NCBI RefSeq assembly: GCF_018771565.1
Contig: NZ_CP076326.1
Location: 372,001 to 436,000 of the forward strand
Length of the DNA stretch: 64,000 nt
Direction of reading: 5' to 3'
Source: Thermoflexus hugenholtzii
Lineage (GTDB): Bacteria; Chloroflexota; Anaerolineae; Thermoflexales; Thermoflexaceae
Shown piece after piece: positions 61,253-64,000 of the stretch (its first letter is position 1; each line of letters starts with the position of its first letter). The translations under genes and the position numbers were made by a program. Below the pieces are notes generated by a model. The model searched no databases. It saw only the letters and a list, made by a program, of their open reading frames with translations, and was not told where the DNA came from.

Positions 61253-64000
61253 ATGCGTCTGAAGGCGATCGAACTGCACGGGTTCAAGAGCTTCGCCACG
61301 CCCACCCGCCTGGAGTTCCCGGGGCGGGTGACAGTCATCGTGGGTCCGAACGGCAGCGGCAAGAGCAACATCGCGGAGGCCATCCGCTGGGCCCTGGGCG
61401 AACAGAGCCTCTCCACCCTCCGGGTCCGCCGGGGGGAGGATCTGATCTTCGCCGGCAGCGACCAGCGGCCCCGCGCCGGCATGGCGGAGGTGACGCTGAT
61501 CTTCGACAACGCGGAGGGCGATCTGCCGGTGGACTTCGCCGAGGTCGCCCTGACCCGGCGGGTCTACCGCGATGGGGAAGGGGAGTATCTCCTCAACGGC
61601 AACCGGGTCCGTCTGCGGGACATCCAGGATCTGCTGGGCGCCACGCCCCTGGCCCGGCGGACGTATACCGTCATCGGTCAGGGGCTGGTGGATGAGGTGC
61701 TCCGGATGCGGCCGGAGGAGCGTCGAGCGCTGTTCGAGGAGGCCGCCGGCATCGCCCTCTACCGGATGAAACGGGAGGAGGCCCTTCGGCGCCTGGAGGC
61801 CACCCAGCAGAACCTGACCCGGGTCCGGGATCTGCTCGCGGAGATGACGCCGCGGCTGAACAGCCTTCGCCGTCAGGCGGAGCGGGCGCGCCAGTATGAG
61901 GAGACGCTCTCCCGTCTGAAGGCGCTCTGGCGCCGATGGGCCGCGCGCCGGATGGCCGCGTTGCGTCGGAGCCTGGAGGAGGCGCAGGCGGCCGTCGCCG
62001 AGGCCGAGGCCGCCCGGTTCCGTCACCAGGAACAGCAGGCGGCCGCCGAGGCGGAGGCGGCGCGGCTTCGCGAGGAGATCCGGCGTCGGCGGGCCGCCCT
62101 GCAGGAGGAAGAGGCCGCCTGGGGGAAGCTTCAGGAGGCCCTCGCCGACCTGCGCCGGCGCCAGCAGGCCCTCGAGGAGGCGCTCCGGGCCATCCGGGAG
62201 CGGGAGAGGGCCCGCCGGGAGCGCTGGGAGGCGTTGCAGGAGCGTCAGGCGGCCCTGGAGGCCCGGCAACACGCGCTGGAGGAGGCCCGGGAGGCGCTGT
62301 TGCGCCGCGCCCAGGCGCTGCAGGCGCAACGTCAGGAGTGGGAAGCGCGCCATGAGCCGCAGCGCGCCCGGGGCGAGGCCCTCCGTCGTCAGCTGGAGGC
62401 GATTCAGGAGGCGGAGCGGCAGCGCGAGGCGGAGGCCGATCGCCTCGCCCGTCGGCGCCTCTCCCTTGAGGCGTTCTTACGCGAACTGGAAGAGCAGGCA
62501 CGCGAGGAGGCCAGCCGTCGGCAGGAACGGGAAGCCCGACAGGCCGCGTTGCAGGAGGAGCGGGAGCGGCTCCGTCGGGAGGCCCAGGCCTTACAGGAGG
62601 CGCGCGAGACCCTGGACCGTCAGGTCGCCCAGGCCCGTCGGTCCCTGGAGGAGGCGGAAGCGGAGGTCGCCCGCGCCCGGGAGGCCTTCGCCCGAGCGGA
62701 GGCCGAGCAGGCTTACCTGGAATCCTATGCGGAGGCCCTGGCCCGACGCCGGGAGGCTCAGGAGGGATGGTCGGAGGACCTGCGGGCGATCCTCTCCGCC
62801 GGCCTCCCCGGGGTCCTCGGGGTCCTGGCGGATTTCCTGGAGGTCGATCCCGGCTGGGAGGTCGCCGTGGCGGCCATCCTGGGGCCGCTGCTCCAGGCGC
62901 TGATCGTGCGCGAGGCCCGCGTCCTGGAGGCGCTGCGCGCCCAGGTTCGCCACGGCCTTCCGGTGATCCTTCTGGACGCCCTGCGCTTCGAGCGGCCCCG
63001 CCCGGCCCGACATCGGTTCCTGCTTCCCGGAAGCCCGCCCGTGCCCGTCGGCCTGCTTCCGGCCGCCCGCGTCGTGCGCGCCCGTGAGCCCCGTCTGCAG
63101 GCCTGGCTCGAGCATCGTCTGCAGGGGATCTGGCTGGCGAAGACATGGGAGGAGGCCCGGGCCCTGCGGTCGCGTCTGCCCCGATCCGCCCACATCCTCA
63201 CCCCTGAGGGCGAGCGCATGAGCGGGGAAGGGATCGTGTGGATCGGCCGGCACACGGCGCCGGAGTCGGCAGGGTGGATCGAAGAATCGCAATGGCGCGC
63301 GCTGCGGGGGCAGCTGGAGGAAGCCCGACGGGCCCGACGGCGCGCGGAGGAGGCGCTGGAACAGGCGATGGGCCGATGGCATCGCGCTCGGGAGGCCCTG
63401 GCGGCCCTCGAGGAGGAGCGCCGCGCCCTCGAAGCCCGATGGGAGGCCCTTCAGCGCGCCCTCCGGGAGGTCGAGGGGCAGCTGGAGGCGGAGGCGCGAT
63501 CCCTCCAGGCCATGGCCCGGGAAGCGGCGGCCTGGGAGGCCCGGCGGGCTGAGCTGGCAGCCGAACAGGCGGACCTGACCCGACGGGAACAGGCCCTTGC
63601 CGAGGAGCGACGGGCGCTGGCCGAAGCCCGAGCCTCCCTGGAGAGGGAGCTGGCGGCCCTGGGCCTGGAGGGGATGGAGCAGGAGCTGGCCCGCCTGCGA
63701 GCGGAGGAACGGTTGCTGGAGGAGGAGCGCCGTCAGGTGGAAGAGCAGATCGCCCGCCTGATCGCCGAGCGACAGGCTCTCGAAGTCGAGCGGATGACCC
63801 TGGAGGATCCGGAGAGCGCGCCCTCATGGCAGGCCCTGGAGGCCGAGCAGGCCCAGCTTCAGGAAGCCCTCCGGGATCTGGAGGCACAGCGTCAAGCGCG
63901 GGAAGCCCGGCGGGCTGAGGAGATGACGCTCCTTCTATCCCTGGAATCGGCCTTCGAGGCCGTATGGGAGCAGGTGGAAACCCTCCGCCGCATCGGGCAG
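61253..64000 (+). CDS. smc: Chromosome segregation ATPase SMC (3' end outside window)
   Basis: 916 codons are visible and the frame is still open at the window end. The N-terminal ATPase head has LKAIELHGFKSFATPTRLEF and Walker A VGPNGSGKSN (31-39), with EAIRWALGEQS after it. The QG-loop region reads YTVIGQGLVDEVL. Two long Glu/Arg/Ala-rich coiled coils flank a hinge around residues 510-670 (GVLGVLADFLEVDPGWEVAV). The C-terminal head with Walker B is outside. SMC condenses and segregates chromosomes with ScpA and ScpB. The start follows AGAGG by six bases. Confidence 0.96.
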   Translation, partial: MRLKAIELHGFKSFATPTRLEFPGRVTVIVGPNGSGKSNIAEAIRWALGEQSLSTLRVRRGEDLIFAGSDQRPRAGMAEVTLIFDNAEGDLPVDFAEVALTRRVYRDGEGEYLLNGNRVRLRDIQDLLGATPLARRTYTVIGQGLVDEVLRMRPEERRALFEEAAGIALYRMKREEALRRLEATQQNLTRVRDLLAEMTPRLNSLRRQAERARQYEETLSRLKALWRRWAARRMAALRRSLEEAQAAVAEAEAARFRHQEQQAAAEAEAARLREEIRRRRAALQEEEAAWGKLQEALADLRRRQQALEEALRAIRERERARRERWEALQERQAALEARQHALEEAREALLRRAQALQAQRQEWEARHEPQRARGEALRRQLEAIQEAERQREAEADRLARRRLSLEAFLRELEEQAREEASRRQEREARQAALQEERERLRREAQALQEARETLDRQVAQARRSLEEAEAEVARAREAFARAEAEQAYLESYAEALARRREAQEGWSEDLRAILSAGLPGVLGVLADFLEVDPGWEVAVAAILGPLLQALIVREARVLEALRAQVRHGLPVILLDALRFERPRPARHRFLLPGSPPVPVGLLPAARVVRAREPRLQAWLEHRLQGIWLAKTWEEARALRSRLPRSAHILTPEGERMSGEGIVWIGRHTAPESAGWIEESQWRALRGQLEEARRARRRAEEALEQAMGRWHRAREALAALEEERRALEARWEALQRALREVEGQLEAEARSLQAMAREAAAWEARRAELAAEQADLTRREQALAEERRALAEARASLERELAALGLEGMEQELARLRAEERLLEEERRQVEEQIARLIAERQALEVERMTLEDPESAPSWQALEAEQAQLQEALRDLEAQRQAREARRAEEMTLLLSLESAFEAVWEQVETLRRIGQ

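Noticed and set aside
61671-63146. A Pro/Arg/Ala-rich minus-strand frame opposite smc
   Set aside because: Typical complement of a Glu/Arg/Ala-rich coiled coil; no gene features.

Overview
The window is GC-rich, tightly packed bacterial chromosome. Gene content points to a thermophilic member of the Chloroflexota, possibly the Thermoflexus-like lineage (inference). The evidence is a giant DUF2298 (YYY-type) membrane protein, a Uma2 nuclease, a Ycf45/SpoIIIAA-like R3H ATPase, a bacterial XPB helicase, a tungsten/molybdenum aldehyde:ferredoxin oxidoreductase, glucosyl-3-phosphoglycerate synthase and a dcw cluster without murE. No rRNA, tRNA, CRISPR array, prophage or full-length insertion sequence was seen.

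Layout. 1-9.8 kb: a truncated universal-stress/GpgS fusion, rsgA, a REP-type repeat array, a Uma2 nuclease, a 1,579-residue DUF2298 protein and a GT4 glycosyltransferase. 9.9-14.4 kb (minus strand): a coupled three-gene operon encoding a trypsin-like protease fused to a P-loop ATPase, a membrane protein with a GVAx tetrapeptide-repeat domain and a second P-loop ATPase, and a Trypco1-type protein. This is the best candidate for a little-described system, probably a conflict or stress-response device; a patatin-like phospholipase diverges from it. 15.7-22.9 kb: ROK glucokinase, mobA, bactofilin, purA, purB and purH. 22.9-27 kb (minus): R3H-AAA ATPase, aroE and aroA. 27.2-31.4 kb: CBS protein, DUF402 protein, AOR and an M28 peptidase. 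31.5-35.4 kb: XPB helicase coupled to a SWIM/Helicase_C_3 partner. 35.6-39.7 kb (minus): a six-gene run of alcohol dehydrogenase, pgeF, an atypical metallophosphoesterase and three small proteins. 40.2-57.3 kb: the division and cell-wall cluster mraZ-rsmH-ftsL-ftsI-murF-mraY-murD-ftsW-murG-(cvpA-like)-murC-murB-ddl-ftsQ-ftsA-ftsZ. 57.4-64 kb: an RNase H-like gene, a NYN-domain RNase, an LCP-family protein and smc, which runs off the end.

Two families of intergenic repeats run through the window. One is a set of REP-like palindromes of the form GTAGGAGCGGCTTTAGCCGC. The other is a 77-79 bp palindromic element present four times, with GGTGTGTCC-type terminal inverted repeats and matching 9-bp flanking direct repeats, which is the expected signature of a miniature inverted-repeat transposable element (MITE).

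Functionally, the window joins envelope synthesis and division (dcw cluster, LCP protein, bactofilin, DUF2298 protein, glycosyltransferases) with purine and aromatic biosynthesis, chromosome maintenance (smc, XPB, RNase H) and a protease/ATPase accessory island.
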